Shown: positions 34,069-45,924, counted from the stretch's first letter. The stretch: 64,000 nucleotides of DNA from Acanthosepion pharaonis (GCA_903632075.3 CAHIKZ030005437.1:2378501-2442500); one strand, 5' to 3'. Notes: a model not told the origin generated them from the letters alone. Numbers and translations are program-made.

Positions 34069-35040
34069 GGAGGTCTAAATTTTTATCTTTTTTGCAAGGT
34101 CGGAGACACTCATTACCATGAAATATCATAAGAAAAATGTATAAGTTTTAAGTGACCCTTGCTTTTATTCTCTTTTTACATCTATGACCGTTAGTATCAG
34201 AAAAGATTATGACATTAATTAATAAACAGATTTTCAAACTCTTAGGATAGTGCTGGTTTTTATGAGTATAATTCTGATTATTTTTACAAGTTTACATTCC
34301 CAAAAACCATTGAAATTAAAAACCATTTTGTACCTAATTGATGATATGCTCAATATATTTCTTTTAGTTGTGTAAATCAATTAGAGAGAATTCACATATT
34401 AAACAGAACTCAAATTAATACACAGTTAAAGTTATACTATAAAATAAAATTAGTTAATTATACAATAAAATACGTGAAATTACTTTAAATTGATTTAATA
34501 AAATTTACATAAAAAGCTTTATGATTTTTTATACTCATTTTTATTTTTTGTTCGAGTTTTGCTAGTTTTGACACAAAAAAGAAAAATATCAAAATTCCAA
34601 GTTTTTATTCTTAACGGGAACAATTTAATTTAGAAAATATTGAACATAAAAATAATTCTTACTTCTACAAAAATGAATATTTAAAGAAATGTGAAAAAAA
34701 GTTTCGTCTTTCATTTCATCTGTGTTAATGAACAACAGCCATTCGAAAAATGAAACGATAACGGAGGATTAATTAAAATAGGTTTTGTGAGAAGGAAATC
34801 CCTCAACATTACAATGCAAATATAAGTAAAAAACTCAGTACAACTACTTCTCAAGAAATAATAAAAATCTGTTACTACAACTACTACGAATTCCATCCAA
34901 GTGTTAATAACACAATAGCATCCCCTCCTTCACCATATCACTCTCACTACCACTACCACTGTTTCACTATCACTTCATACTACCATTATTTTTACTAAGG
35001 CTACCACTACTGCTACTATTTTCTTAAACGACTCTCCCAG
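34069..35040. other. AT-rich; CACTAC-rich run at right
   Basis: Mostly AT-rich. A run of CTACCACTAC-like units spans about 34945-35018 just before the exon-like island. Confidence 0.45.
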
Positions 35041-35157
35041 GTTGAATCGAAGTGCAGCGATAATTCCAATTCGGTGACACCGACGACAAATGTAACAGTG
35101 GCAGATTTAAGTACACAAATCGACTCAGGAGGAGGTGGCGGTGGCATCATTCGGTGA
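35041..35157 (+). CDS. Candidate exon with a Gly6 C-terminal run
   Basis: Preceded by ACGACTCTCCCAG (AG at 35039-35040), a plausible 3' splice site, this island reads in phase 0 VESKCSDNSNSVTPTTNV, TVADLSTQID, six glycines, IIR and a TGA stop at 35155-35157. A possible donor (TTCG/GTGATA) lies at the stop, so the exon could be internal or terminal. The composition (Ser, Thr, Asn, Gly) is unlike the AT-rich surroundings. The minus strand is also open (81 codons with a proline run) but gives a less protein-like reading. Family unknown. Confidence 0.35.
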   Translation, partial: VESKCSDNSNSVTPTTNVTVADLSTQIDSGGGGGGIIR

Positions 35158-37699
35158 TAATAACAACTGCAGAAACATATGTAATTCCTAGAAAACAGAC
35201 GAAAACAACAAAGATCAAAAGAGTAGAAATACACGACACATAAATATTCACATATCATCACGTGGACTGTTTACAAGAGAAGCTTAAGAGGTAGAAATAA
35301 AACGTTGACAAAACATTGCAACAATTAAAAAAGAACGGCAAAAGCATGAAAAACAGCCCAGCTTCACATTCAGCACGCAGATAGGAGCTTATCAAATCCA
35401 GAAAGAAATCTACATAGATGCACATAAAAAAAAGAAACACATCACAACTTGATTGACAAAAAAATTGCGTTTCAAAGGACCATAAGGTTAATCAGTGTCG
35501 GTCTGCTTTCTTTTTCATTCATTCAAATAGATGCTCCTCTTTTTATCTTTGTATGTTATCTTTAAATTTTATTTTGAACCAGGAATCAAGTACATGTCAC
35601 TAGGTACAGATTTACTACCCCGAGTTGTCCCTAACGCATGTTTATATATGTCTTTTCATGTTCTATGCATATTCAACGATATTTTAAATTTTTGCTGAAT
35701 CTAAAATGATTTTCCATCATTGTTTCAACACTACCTGGTTTGCTACAGAAAATAAGCGAAAGTTGTGGTTATGACACAAGGCTTACTGAAAAACTGTTCT
35801 ATCCGTGATAAATTTCTTATGCACGCATATCGTCCATATTTTCCGCGACGAGAAAAAGTGTCAATATAAACATTGTCCTGCATAAGTCAATGGCCAGTAT
35901 TTTGAAAGAGAATTTTTTCTTTTAAGTCAGTTTAACACAAAAGACTAAGCAACAAAGTTCAATATTTTGCTAAAATACTTCATTACTTTGAACATAAATA
36001 GTAATTAGTTTTATACTAATTCTTAATATACAAAACAGAGTTAAAAATCAGCTAAGAAATACCGGTTATTAAAATTAACGTTATATTTTAAAACGCTTCC
36101 TTAAATCACCAGAATTCTTTATTTTACTTCTTACCGATACGCGCAGATAGACACCTTTGCAAAGTAAATCTATATCAATTTACATATTTTATATCCAACA
36201 CATAACTTATGTAAATACAAATCTCAAAAGCCATCAGCCAAAACAAATTCTTACCATGTGATATCATGCATATTCACTGAAAAATAAACAAAGAAAACTG
36301 CTACCAGAGACTGAAGCACGTCTTAGCAGACATGTAAACATTAAACCTTATAATAGCGAAAATAAAGAAAAATATTCATATCGGACACTGAAAGGTTATT
36401 TTTCTTAAAGAATGAACAATACATAACCAAATGAAAAAAAAAGTTATAACTGAAAAAATAGATATAATTAAATATATATGAGAAAAACTCTTATATTTAT
36501 GTACGCGAACATAAAGTTACATCAGTCACGCACATGTAAAAGTAAATATATGTATGTAAATATGAAATTTGGACTTAAGACAAAAAGAGAACGAACGCGA
36601 TGAGAAACGAAAAAAAGAAAACATAAAAAATTGGATAAATGTAAGTGTTTTTTGCCTTATTTTTATAAATTGGTTTTAATAATTACTTCTTTAAATGTAA
36701 TTTTTGCATTGCTTTCTTTACTATATAATTGTTTAAAAACTTTTTTTTTAGTTTTGAGAATTGTTTCATTTTCTTGTCTCAAACATTGAATTTATATTGG
36801 CTTTACACGGAAAATACAAGATTTGGGTGTTCTTTTCATATAACCTGTATACAAATGTATATTATCTCTGCACACTCACATGCGGACGTCTGATATTACT
36901 TTCTATAGGGACAACTGATTGCCATATATGTAGCAGCATGATTAGGTATCCACCAAAAAATTCTACGCTTGTGTCATGCTTATAGCTATGTTGACTATCT
37001 ATTTATTTGCTTGCACCTGCATGCAAAATGCCTTGGCAACAGATCTTTTCACTCTCCCAGTGACGAAGTGGGTTCGAACGGACACCCACTCCCACGCACA
37101 GACGAACACGCATGTAGACACACACCTACTTTTTTTTTTATAAGAGACAGGGCACCTACATCACGTCTACATAGGCCTTCGATTGAGCGTAGGAACTTGT
37201 GTTTATGCGCATGTGCATGATCGTGCGTGCAAATGAAAAGGTATAACAAAATAGGGATATACAAGGAAGATAATGCAGATAAAGTAGCATATCGCGCTAT
37301 GCATAGAAGTCTAAAGAAGAAAATGGGTTATTTCCTAACACATACATTTTGTAAAGCACGATTAGTAGCAATAACAAAACTTTTGTTTTATTTTTGCACC
37401 TGAGCATTTACAATGGGAAAGTTGTAGGGAAGTTTTACTTAAAAACTTACTTGAAAGTTTTCATAAAGTTTTACTTAACGTATTTGTAAAATCCGTTCAA
37501 AAGAAAATGTTCTCTCTCAAGTTCTAAGTACTTAGATGAACTTTTGTTATTATTGTTAACTGATTCAAACTACTTAAAATAACGTTTCAGAATTATTTTC
37601 CCAAAGGTTTAACGCTTTTAGGGAAAAAAAATACTGATTCTAAATTTTTACAAAAATGAAAAAAGAAAAAAAAAATTAAAGCTCATGTATCTGTAAAGG
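35158..37699. other. Long AT-rich stretch, nothing recognised
   Basis: No element assigned. Around 36969-37220 a less AT-rich stretch with GGGTTCGAACGG (box-B-like) and CA-rich words could be an old SINE, but no box A or body match was found. Confidence 0.4.
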
Positions 37700-37960
37700 T
37701 AATTGTCAAATAAGCCGTTTCCATACACGAAATATCCGGGATTCATTGACTGAACAATTAGCATTAACGTCGGTTAAAATTCATAAATTATTTTTTTAAA
37801 CAGTGACAGGAAATACAGTAAGTCCTCTAACTACTTTCGCTCTTTCTAGTATTGACAGGAAATTCCTTCTAAACATGTTGTTTTTGGTAGCGTGGAAAGT
37901 AAAAGTCAACATCTTGATTATATTATTATTTTCATTTTCAGTTGAATATTTACACAGGAT
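37700..37960 (-). mobile_element. LINE family C 3' fragment
   Basis: Same orientation and order as the other four copies: AAGCCGTTTCCATACA, GGGATTCATTGACTGAACAA, AAAATTCATAAATT, TTTCTAGTATTGACAGG and GTCAACATCTTGATTAT. It is broken by (CA)n/(TA)n DNA downstream at 38042. Confidence 0.55.
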
Positions 37961-38041
37961 ACGACTCTGTAAAAGGTAATAAGCAGCTTTACGTAATTAT
38001 ATGCATGTATACATACGCACACACGCGCACAGGTACACAAA

Positions 38042-38058
38042 CGCGCACACACACACGT

Positions 38059-38114
<56 letters not shown>
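38042..38114. repeat. (AC)n-(AT)n compound microsatellite
   Basis: ACGC-interrupted AC units followed by AT units. Confidence 0.96.
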
Positions 38115-38116
<2 letters not shown>

Positions 38117-38316
38117 CTGTAAACATTAGATCTCTTGTGTATAAATGTCTGAGTAGACATACCAGTTTTGTTCCTGTCAAGAGGCACACTTTTTCGACCT
38201 CTAAGCCAGTAGGTGTTAACTTAACTGTTTAAAAAAGCAGGCACGTCTACCCAAACACGTGTACCCAGTAACTATAATGTTTAGATTAACACACAAACAT
38301 ACACTCACACGCACAC

Positions 38317-38350
<34 letters not shown>

Positions 38351-38365
38351 GTATTTACACGTTCA

Positions 38366-38406
<41 letters not shown>
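38317..38406. repeat. (AT)n microsatellites with short spacer
   Basis: AT runs at 38317-38350 (with GT breaks) and 38370-38406. Confidence 0.95.
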
Positions 38407-38407
<1 letters not shown>

Positions 38408-38590
38408 CGCATCGCTCTTCAGTTATGAATTGAGCGCTCTGGTTTGCTGATTTGGCGTTTATATACATCACGAATATAATACGTTAAAAGATTCCCTTTC
38501 TCTGCCGTACGCCGATAGCTCAAGTTAGAGTCTTTGACTGATGCCAAATCGGTCGAGTTTAAGCTTCAAGCAACCAGCTGTCTAGCCACA

Positions 38591-38614
38591 CTGATGAGCT
38601 GTGATACAGTGAAA
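38591..38614 (+). ncRNA. Hammerhead-ribozyme-like motif with intact core
   Basis: CUGAUGA (38591-38597) and GAAA (38611-38614) match the two conserved hammerhead core strands exactly. Between them GCUGU pairs with ACAGU around a GAU loop to make a five-pair stem II. Stem III would be very short and stem I pairing is not convincing from sequence alone. A (TA)n array follows at 38630. It resembles the small hammerhead variants of Penelope-like elements. Confidence 0.5.
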
Positions 38615-38626
38615 GAGGTTTGCATG

Positions 38627-38629
<3 letters not shown>

Positions 38630-38683
<54 letters not shown>
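38630..38683. repeat. (TA)n microsatellite
   Basis: Perfect TA run directly downstream of the hammerhead-like motif. Confidence 0.97.
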
Positions 38684-38685
<2 letters not shown>

Positions 38686-38829
38686 CTGGAGACTCACAAA
38701 CACAGCCACACACAACATGCACTCATTCGCACATACACATACACGCACTCACACATACATACACATATATGCATAGATTGAAAGAATGAGTGAAATTAAC
38801 ATCATTATTTACATTATGTACAATTGCAC

Positions 38830-38990
38830 TAATATCGTCAACTTTGTTGTTATTATCTCAATGTTTCGGCCGTTAGGTCCTCCTGCCTTCTTCATACATC
38901 CCACAACGCGAGTAATGTTCAGGCAATTTTGTTTTTTCATTTAATCTGCATGGGTAAATTGTTTTCATTCCGCTGACTATCTTTTTGGAT
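38830..38990 (-). repeat. Second copy of the hammerhead-bearing dispersed repeat
   Basis: Homologous to 26805-26990. The ribozyme-like core here is degraded on one strand (UGUAUGA for CUGAUGA at 38898-38892) but keeps GAAAC (38867 downwards) and GGCCGAAAC flanks. Confidence 0.55.
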
Positions 38991-40634
38991 GTCTCTTACT
39001 TTTTATTACTTTTTTCTTTTCCCATTTTTTTTCCTTTTTCATTAATGAGTTATTACTCGTCCTCTTTCCATTGGTCTTCTGTTTGATTCACTAATATACG
39101 TCCCAGGGATGAAAATCATAATTATTATGCTTTTAACTTTACAATCTAACAGATTAATCACCTAGTCGGGAGGGTTAAGCAGATCGACAAACACCTTAAG
39201 AAAACTGGAAAGTACAACAGATGGAAAATTTGTGATAATAACAAAGATTAGTTTCACTATAAATAATGTATGTAATAGTAATTTAATTTTCAGACGATGT
39301 TGTATTAAAACTTTGTATTTTCATACTTCAAAAATTAATGGCTTTGGCATTTAACGATGGAATTCAACACACATACTGAGAAATTAACGAATCTAGAAAT
39401 CGATTTCTCTTTAAAAATGAACATAAATCGCTTTTTTCCTAAATAAATCTAAATTTATATATAAAATATCTAATAATTTTCAATAGATATTTATCGCGCG
39501 CGATGTCGGGTTACAGTTGATATAGTTTCGTGTTTGAATTATCGAAATAATATTTGTGCCTTAGGTAATAAATTGAAAGTTTATGTTTACTGTGGCTGTC
39601 AAATCTCGGTCCAGCTCGCCAGTGCACTTGATTTCCTTGAAGGACAATAAATTCAAAATCCACCGCAGTATCATCTGAGGTGAGATCAAAATTATTATTT
39701 TGATTCATAAATGATTTCTCTTTTTGTTTATTAACTTTATTCTTCAATGAATAAGCTATAATTACATTTTATTCAATCATGTCTACCATTATTTAGTGAA
39801 TCTTTACCATAGGTACCTTTTATTAAAATTCTGCAGGTTTTGATTTGAAAAAAAAGTTTTCGATAAACACTTGAATCTGGTATACGATAGAGAAATTTTC
39901 CCACATCAGAGCGTTTTAAAGCGACAAAAAAATGTAATAATCAGTTGGTCAAGTGAATATGGCGAGTGATGTTGAAGCGACAGACGAATATTGTCAAGTT
40001 TGCGATATTCTTGCTGCATGCGCTCTTGCGTTGACATTGTTCTTGGCTAGCACATCGCGCTTTACGACTAAACGTTTATGGACACGTTGCATCTGCTGAA
40101 CGTAAACATGTGCATTTAGTATTTCATTATTTTTTAAAACTATCAAAGAATAATACACTGACTATCCAATAGCACGTATCATATTATTTATCGTCCATGG
40201 AGGACAGGTTTTGTCCACTGCTTTTTGCGCTGAACATTGTCGTATACAACCAATTTTTATTTTCCTGTTATGATTTATTTAGAGAAGGGTTAATTTGGAT
40301 GATTAATTTGTCATTAAAAATGGTTTGAAAAATGAAAATTCATTAACCCAATGCATTACTATTACTCATTATATATTAAAATAGTTCTATGCTTATTCTA
40401 CAATCTGTTATTTAATTGTATTCATTTTATTATAAGTCAGCTAGCTTTGTTCACATGTTTGGAAAACACAAAAAGATATTGACTTCTCCTCTCTGACCAC
40501 CAGCTGCCAAAAGATGTCGCATCGGTCTTTCAATAAGATCTTCTGTAAATTGCGTATTTACGCATATGCTTCTTCTGTATAAGTTTTCTATGCAATATAA
40601 AAATAAACATGGAAGAATTTTAAAAGGTAATAAG
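38991..40634. other. AT-rich stretch, one unassigned frame
   Basis: Minus-strand frame 39511-39747 contains FDLTSDDTAVDFEFIVLQG and HWRAGPRFDSHSKHKLS, somewhat coding-like but unrecognised. It shares an EFIVL-xG word with the minus frame at 373-630, so the two may be one old repeat. Confidence 0.35.
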
Positions 40635-41992
40635 TAACAGTAATTTAGCGTATGCAACTCACTTCAGATAATGCAAGATGGCCATTAAACACAACATCCT
40701 TAATGAAAGCCTGGTGCATAGGATGGTTGGCATAGCCACCAAATTCAGATCAACGACCCAGGAGCGCCGAGCATGTACACGTGTGGGAAAATGGCATAAA
40801 AAGCAGATATATAAACACCCACCCGGGAGGGAAGAGGACAATCTCTTGCTTCTACATGAGAATTTAGGGTCTATTGTAGGATATTACCCTGGAAGAAAAA
40901 AATACCCACGAGCCGGTGGTAATTGACAAATTCCGGAGTCAATCAAAGTGTATTTTTACACATGAGTCATTACGCCTCGCATTTTTATTAACAATATACA
41001 ATGGCAAGATTAAAGTAAGTGACATATTCTAAAACAAGAATTTTGAGCTAAAAATGACGACTGTATAAAATTAAATATTTTATTTCATTTCATTTTCAAA
41101 CGTATAAATGAAGCCGATAAATGTATCATCTAGTGGTGTGTCTCCAAATTTTTCTAACGCCAAGGCTATATAAAGGACGTTTAAGAGTGTAAAAATATTA
41201 ATGTATTTCAAAAGAATCTTGTTGAAGCGAACAGAGATCTTGAATTTAATGTATTTTTGTTACAAAAATATATTAAATTATACATTCTGAGTGCAGCTGC
41301 GCCGTGAGGACGAAGTCGAAAATTAACGCTTAAATTCAAATGCGTGCAAGAATAATAAGATCAAACTTTCTATTTCTAAAAGAAATGTCAATGTTTGAAT
41401 TTTTAATGTTTTAAAGAAACATTGAAAATTAAAGATTTATTTCCAACATTATGACAATTGCGTACAACAGAAATAGTAATTAATATTGTCAAATCTTTAA
41501 GATTTGTTTATCACGTTAAACGTCAATCAGTGTCGGGTTTAGACATTGTGGCGGCTTTATATAAAGGCATTTAGAAATAAAAAGTGAAAGTAATTTCTAC
41601 TTCAGACAAGTTCCTTTAGGCGTAAAGGCTCTAAGTTGCTTATAAATTTGGCCACAGTGATAACTTGTGTCTATCTAAGAGGCCGGTTTAATTAGGTTTG
41701 TGTCTTTAAAATAAAACAAAACAGATGTAGAACTATAATCAAAAAATATTCATATTAACTTCATACTAACTTCAAGCGAGTTGCTCTGGATAGAAATAAC
41801 TGGTGATATTTGTGCTAGACTTGTATCAGAAATTTTGAAATCAGTCGTATTGACCGGCAAACATTATTATAGTGGACACTTCATATTTGAAATGGATATG
41901 CGATTTTTATTTATTAAACAGTGAGTACTATAGTAACATTTGAATTATTAAAAATTGCAGATTAAAAATAAATCCATTAATTCTTTATATAT
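40635..41992. repeat. Long composite dispersed repeat, copy 2
   Basis: Aligns with 1510-3000 over nearly its whole length in the same orientation. It contains an 82-codon plus-strand frame (40678-40926) that is not conserved as a frame in copy 1 and so is probably not coding. It lacks the (TA)n expansion present in copy 1 and instead holds a different fragment of the zinc-finger LINE at about 41770-41862. Confidence 0.85.
41770..41862 (+). mobile_element. Zinc-finger LINE internal fragment
   Basis: GATAGAAATAACTGGTGATA, TTTGTGCTAGACTTGTATCA and AAATCAGTCGTATTGACCGG match, in opposite orientation, the segment around 18355-18425 of the LINE at 18180-18535. Confidence 0.6.
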
Positions 41993-42050
41993 ATAGAGAT
42001 CATCTGTAGAAGAGACGAAATGAATGAAAAGAGACACGAGGTAAAACTAT

Positions 42051-42097
42051 ACTGAGCCGGCGCGTTTCGTCCTTTGAGGGACTTTATCAAGTCAGTG
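42051..42097 (-). ncRNA. Degenerate hammerhead-ribozyme-like motif with paired stem I
   Basis: On the minus strand: stem I strand ACUGA (42096-42092), core UUGAUAA (two changes from CUGAUGA), stem II GUCC/GGAC with loop CUCAAA, GAAAC (42068 downwards), and the return strand UCAGU (42055-42051), which pairs exactly with ACUGA. Two helices in the right order around a recognisable core support real descent from a hammerhead. The core changes suggest it is now inactive. Confidence 0.45.
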
Positions 42098-42446
42098 TAG
42101 GATTTATTATGCTGCACGTGTTTCTATACATACGCGAGGATATCATTGGTTTATCAAAGCTTATAAATTTGAGAACGTTCATGAATGTTCATCAGATGGT
42201 TGAAATGTCAGTCAAAGCATATGAAAGACACAAAGTCTCATGATTTAAAGTAAAATGTAAAGTGAGCGAGTAATATTTAATAATTTGTTTTTTTTTGTAA
42301 ATGAATATTGTTTGGATAGTGATTAGGTTGTTATGGTATGAGATGGACGTTTGTGCTGTCCACCTCCAAAATTATGGATTTAACTGTTTTCTTTTGATTT
42401 TTCCACATGAAACGCATCGGCTAAGTATACATTTTCCTCTTTCTCT

Positions 42447-42451
<5 letters not shown>

Positions 42452-42524
<73 letters not shown>

Positions 42525-42530
42525 TATTAT
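42452..42530. repeat. (AT)n microsatellite
   Basis: AT run of about 75 bp with one AATA interruption near its right end. Confidence 0.97.
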
Positions 42531-43094
42531 GATTGTAAATTTTGAGCTTACAAAACCAATGCAAGAAAATTTCACAAAAATCGCAACTAGGACTAGGACG
42601 AAGGACTATTCTCCTCCTCCCCCATTCGCCTTTATTTAACAGCGTCACCGTCCCGATTGACAAAAATGTGTAAATTCATTCGTAGTTATTTATAGTTTTC
42701 TACTGGACAGCTACTGCAAAATTTGTGATCCTCGCTGTGACCGATAATTATTGAGAACTATGTAACAGACGCCTAAGATCTCTGTATGTACACATAAGAC
42801 GACTATATTCGTGAGAAAGCAAGGAATTTTACTTGACTCACGCAGTTAGAGTTCATTACTTGCAAAGGAGAATTACCATGAACATTAATAGATTTGGCTA
42901 GCATCTGAACTTTCAATCTATTTTCTTAGTTGCTAGCAACGGTGATTATGTCACACGCACACACACACATACAGAAGTATACACCCCCACCCAGAGATAG
43001 ATGTGCAATTATGTAGACATTTAGTGTTTTTTTCTTAGTTTACTACAAAGTAGAAAATACAAGGCACTCGCTAATGACCTGTGAAACTATCTTA
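42531..43094. other. No feature recognised
   Basis: A short CA run near 42957-42970. Otherwise no readable element. Confidence 0.45.
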
Positions 43095-43427
43095 TAAAAC
43101 GCTATATTCTTTCAGAAAGTAGACGATCATGGCTCTCCACAGATTCCTTTTTTTTTTATTAGCTGTGGATTGCTATGCATTTTGGGAGAAGACAGTGTAT
43201 TGGTTTCCCGTACCTTCTCCACTGTTAGGAATTCAGAGTTTTTTTTTTCTCTTAGATTGGTTAACCCCTAAAACTAGAGAATCCAGTGCTACACCGTTTA
43301 ACCAATAGTTGTAGAGAGAAGAGACGATATTATGCCTTTCCAGAGTGGAAATGAACGCAGTAGACGAGCTCGGAATTTGAACTCTGCTCGCCGATACCAC
43401 CCTCCGTGCCGACATCCGTTACATTAC
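43095..43427 (-). mobile_element. SINE family A with LINE-derived 3' tail
   Basis: Minus strand: a tRNA-like head with box B GAGTTCAAATTCC near 43375, a body (ACTCTGGAAAGGCATAATAT), then a tail containing GTGGAGAGCCATGATCGTC at 43117-43135. That tail matches the 3'-terminal coding sequence (RRWRAMITYVLK) of the RTE-like LINE at 61035-61380. Confidence 0.75.
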
Positions 43428-43849
43428 CTGCATCTTCGCTAAGACTGGCTTATTAACTCCATGGGGACGATCAACACACACACACACACGAGCGCCCAGA
43501 CCCACATACGTCTGTGTGTTCTTTCATCCGTTTTCACATTCATCGATTTAGTATCTGTATCGATTGCTGAAATTCAAGGTGTATCGTTTTATAATCAATC
43601 GTTTCAGCTTTTGCTTTTTTGCTTAGAGATAAGTAATAAATAAAGCCATCAATATTTGCCTGCATTTCCTCAACGTTCCCAATATTTTCCTTGCATTTCG
43701 AAAAAATTCTTTTTTCTCCGATTGAGACGTTTGTTGTTTAACCGCACGATATTGGGCTTTAGTAAAAACGATTTAAAATATCTCACTGAGACAACTAATG
43801 GTTTCTGGAATTAGTAATTCAGAAAAAAAAACTGGGAATATGCCGGAAA

Positions 43850-44135
43850 CGTGACGGAATGTTCAAATTTGGCGAGTCGAATTCAAATTCGTGGCAATCA
43901 ATTTCACAGTATGCCCTTGTTACCCCAGCCCACGAAACAGCTATGGGTTAATTACAAGAGTAGTCTCTAGTCTTGAATGAGAGCTAGTCAGTGGGAATTT
44001 AAAACTATGGAGAAGACACTGGGAAATACCTTCCCAAGAAGTCATAGTAACTTACAGCTAATAATAAAGAGCGCTGTGGAGAGCCATGATCACCTACGTG
44101 CTGAAGAGACATGACATTTAAAAAGCTTTATTAAA
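43850..44135 (+). mobile_element. SINE family A with LINE-derived 3' tail
   Basis: Plus-strand copy: a degraded head with GAATTCAAATTCG near 43879, the body word AGCTATGGGTTAATTA, then CTGTGGAGAGCCATGATCAC at about 44071-44090 followed by AAGAGACATGACATTTAAAA. The tail reads LWRAMITYVLK-like in frame. Confidence 0.7.
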
Positions 44136-44269
44136 AGACTTGTTTGATATGTGCATGAAATTCTAAATATATACATCAACATAAAATGTTGTGATAAATC
44201 TGTTATTGAACTTTCATGTTGATAGAATCCTAATGAGGTCGAAATTAGATAATACGTAAGTTAATCAGC

Positions 44270-44461
44270 ATGTATCCGAAAATGAAGGAACCTTTTCAGA
44301 TTGCATGTCTACTGCTGACTGTAACCTTGTGGACATATAATTCATATTGTACAATGAAAAAGTGTCTTGAAGATATTTCTCCGTATAAATATTATGGGAT
44401 CAGATTCGGGTTCATGAATGGGTTTTTGAATATAATTAAAAAATCAACTTTATTAGGATAA
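44270..44461 (+). CDS. Small unassigned frame with hydrophobic N-terminus
   Basis: A 63-codon ATG frame reads MKEPFQIACLLLTVTLW near its start, signal-peptide-like, followed by a short polar part (KKCLEDISPYKYYGIRF). It might be a small secreted peptide, or chance in AT-rich DNA. A TTTTCAG acceptor-like word lies inside it at about 44292. No family is recognised. Confidence 0.18.
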   Translation: MYPKMKEPFQIACLLLTVTLWTYNSYCTMKKCLEDISPYKYYGIRFGFMNGFLNIIKKSTLLG

Positions 44462-44990
44462 ATTGACCTGCGACCAATTAAAACTGCAATATTTGTTTAT
44501 ATAACCCTTACTATTTATGTAACTTTTATACTAACTCGGATATTTTTACTAGTTATATATTGGGACAATTAAATCAAGGATCTTGTTAAAAGTACTATTT
44601 ACTGTTATCTTTCATTTGCTTCTAACACTAATTCATTATAAGGCTATTTAAACGACGAGAAACACAATAAAGTGGTAGAGAATGTGAATAGATATTTCTA
44701 AATTCCCGAAAGAAAGGCCCATTTTCATTGAGAATTGTACCCAGTTCAGTTTACTATACTGCTGCCTTATCAATATAAACACAGCGATTCAGAATTCTCA
44801 GTATGAATCCATTCATTTTGTCTTCTTTAAAACCTATAAAAAAGGCAACATTTAACACAGCTTCTTTATCGAAGTAACTGTATTTAAATATGAGTGTTTA
44901 TTTATTTTATGGAACAATTACGAAAAGTAATTAATTAATTATCTTTCTTTGACGGTATATACTAAAATATATACTTTCCTTACCAACCAG

Positions 44991-45134
44991 GTACATGGTT
45001 AAAGATCAAAAACATGGTGGCCACATTTTATAACCTTTTTCAAACTCTTCTTCATGATTTTGATTCTGGAACGAAGAAAAAAATTGGTTACCAAGTACTC
45101 ATTTTTCTTCAGCCTGTACTAAAAAATAGTGGAG
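44991..45134 (+). CDS. Candidate internal host exon
   Basis: A pyrimidine-rich acceptor (ACTTTCCTTACCAACCAG, AG at 44989-44990) and a good donor (GGAG/GTAAAT at 45134/45135) bracket 144 bp with one fully open reading, phase 1 at both ends: TWLKIKNMVATFYNLFQ, then TLLHDFDSGTKKKIGYQ, then VLIFLQPVLKNSG. A symmetric, frame-preserving exon with varied amino-acid composition is unlikely by chance, and it overlaps no repeat in the window. I cannot name the protein; the helical, leucine-rich look is not diagnostic. Partner exons were not found. Confidence 0.4.
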
Positions 45135-45479
45135 GTAAATTAAAGCTTTTTGTAATTTCGTTAAAACTGGATTTCGGTCGTATACGAGTTAAATAGCTGT
45201 TACTTGTTTTTTTGCGTTACGTCTAGCAACTTTCAATACATTACAATTTTTATCGTATTTAAATTCGATATTTGTGAATAATATAGGAAGTTATTTTGAA
45301 AATTATTGCGCATTGGATGAAAATTATTCAAGAATCAGTATTCTATTAGCCGGTTTTCAACTTTTGGTTGTTTTGAAATAAATTCATATCAAATGCATTT
45401 ACGATAATTATATTAGAAGTTAAATGACACATCTTAGAATTTTAATGATGGTTTTTTGTTCTTGAGACATTAAATGTCC

Positions 45480-45924
45480 TATATCATTTCTGCTTTCCTT
45501 CAAATTCATTTTTTTACTCTTGGAATGTAGGGGAGTACCCAGTGACTCTCAAATTATAGAAGTAATAATTACTTTTATTTTCGTTGCCAAATTTCTTGCC
45601 ATAGATCTAGGTAATTAGTTTTCCTTCTTCATTAAGTTAATTATATGATCTTCTGGTATGGTTATCCGTAGACCTGGGTATATTTTTCTTTCATTATATA
45701 CTATGCTTAGATTGGGTTTTCATACAACAACAAACGCAACATCAATATTTTTATAACATTACTTCATACCACGGTTTTTTTTTAATATAAATTAGCCAAT
45801 ATTTCAACACTTCAATATCGTCGCCACATTTTTTGATGTTTTTCTCTGATATTTTGCCTTTCAATTTGTGTCCTTTTTTCCTAATAGAACCTAGTTCCAG
45901 ATATTCCACCCGTAATAGTTGCAA
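45480..45924 (-). pseudogene. Degenerate unassigned coding-like frame
   Basis: On the minus strand about 60 codons are open, including EEQLQLLRVEYLELGSIRKK (just above 45924), KLKGKISEKNIKKCGDDIEV and KYWLIYIKKKPWYEVML, then frames break. The basic, helical character suggests an old transposon protein, but I do not recognise it. Confidence 0.3.

Noticed and set aside
40678..40926. 82-codon frame in composite repeat copy 2
   Set aside because: Copy 1 carries indels that break this frame, so there is no sign of coding constraint.
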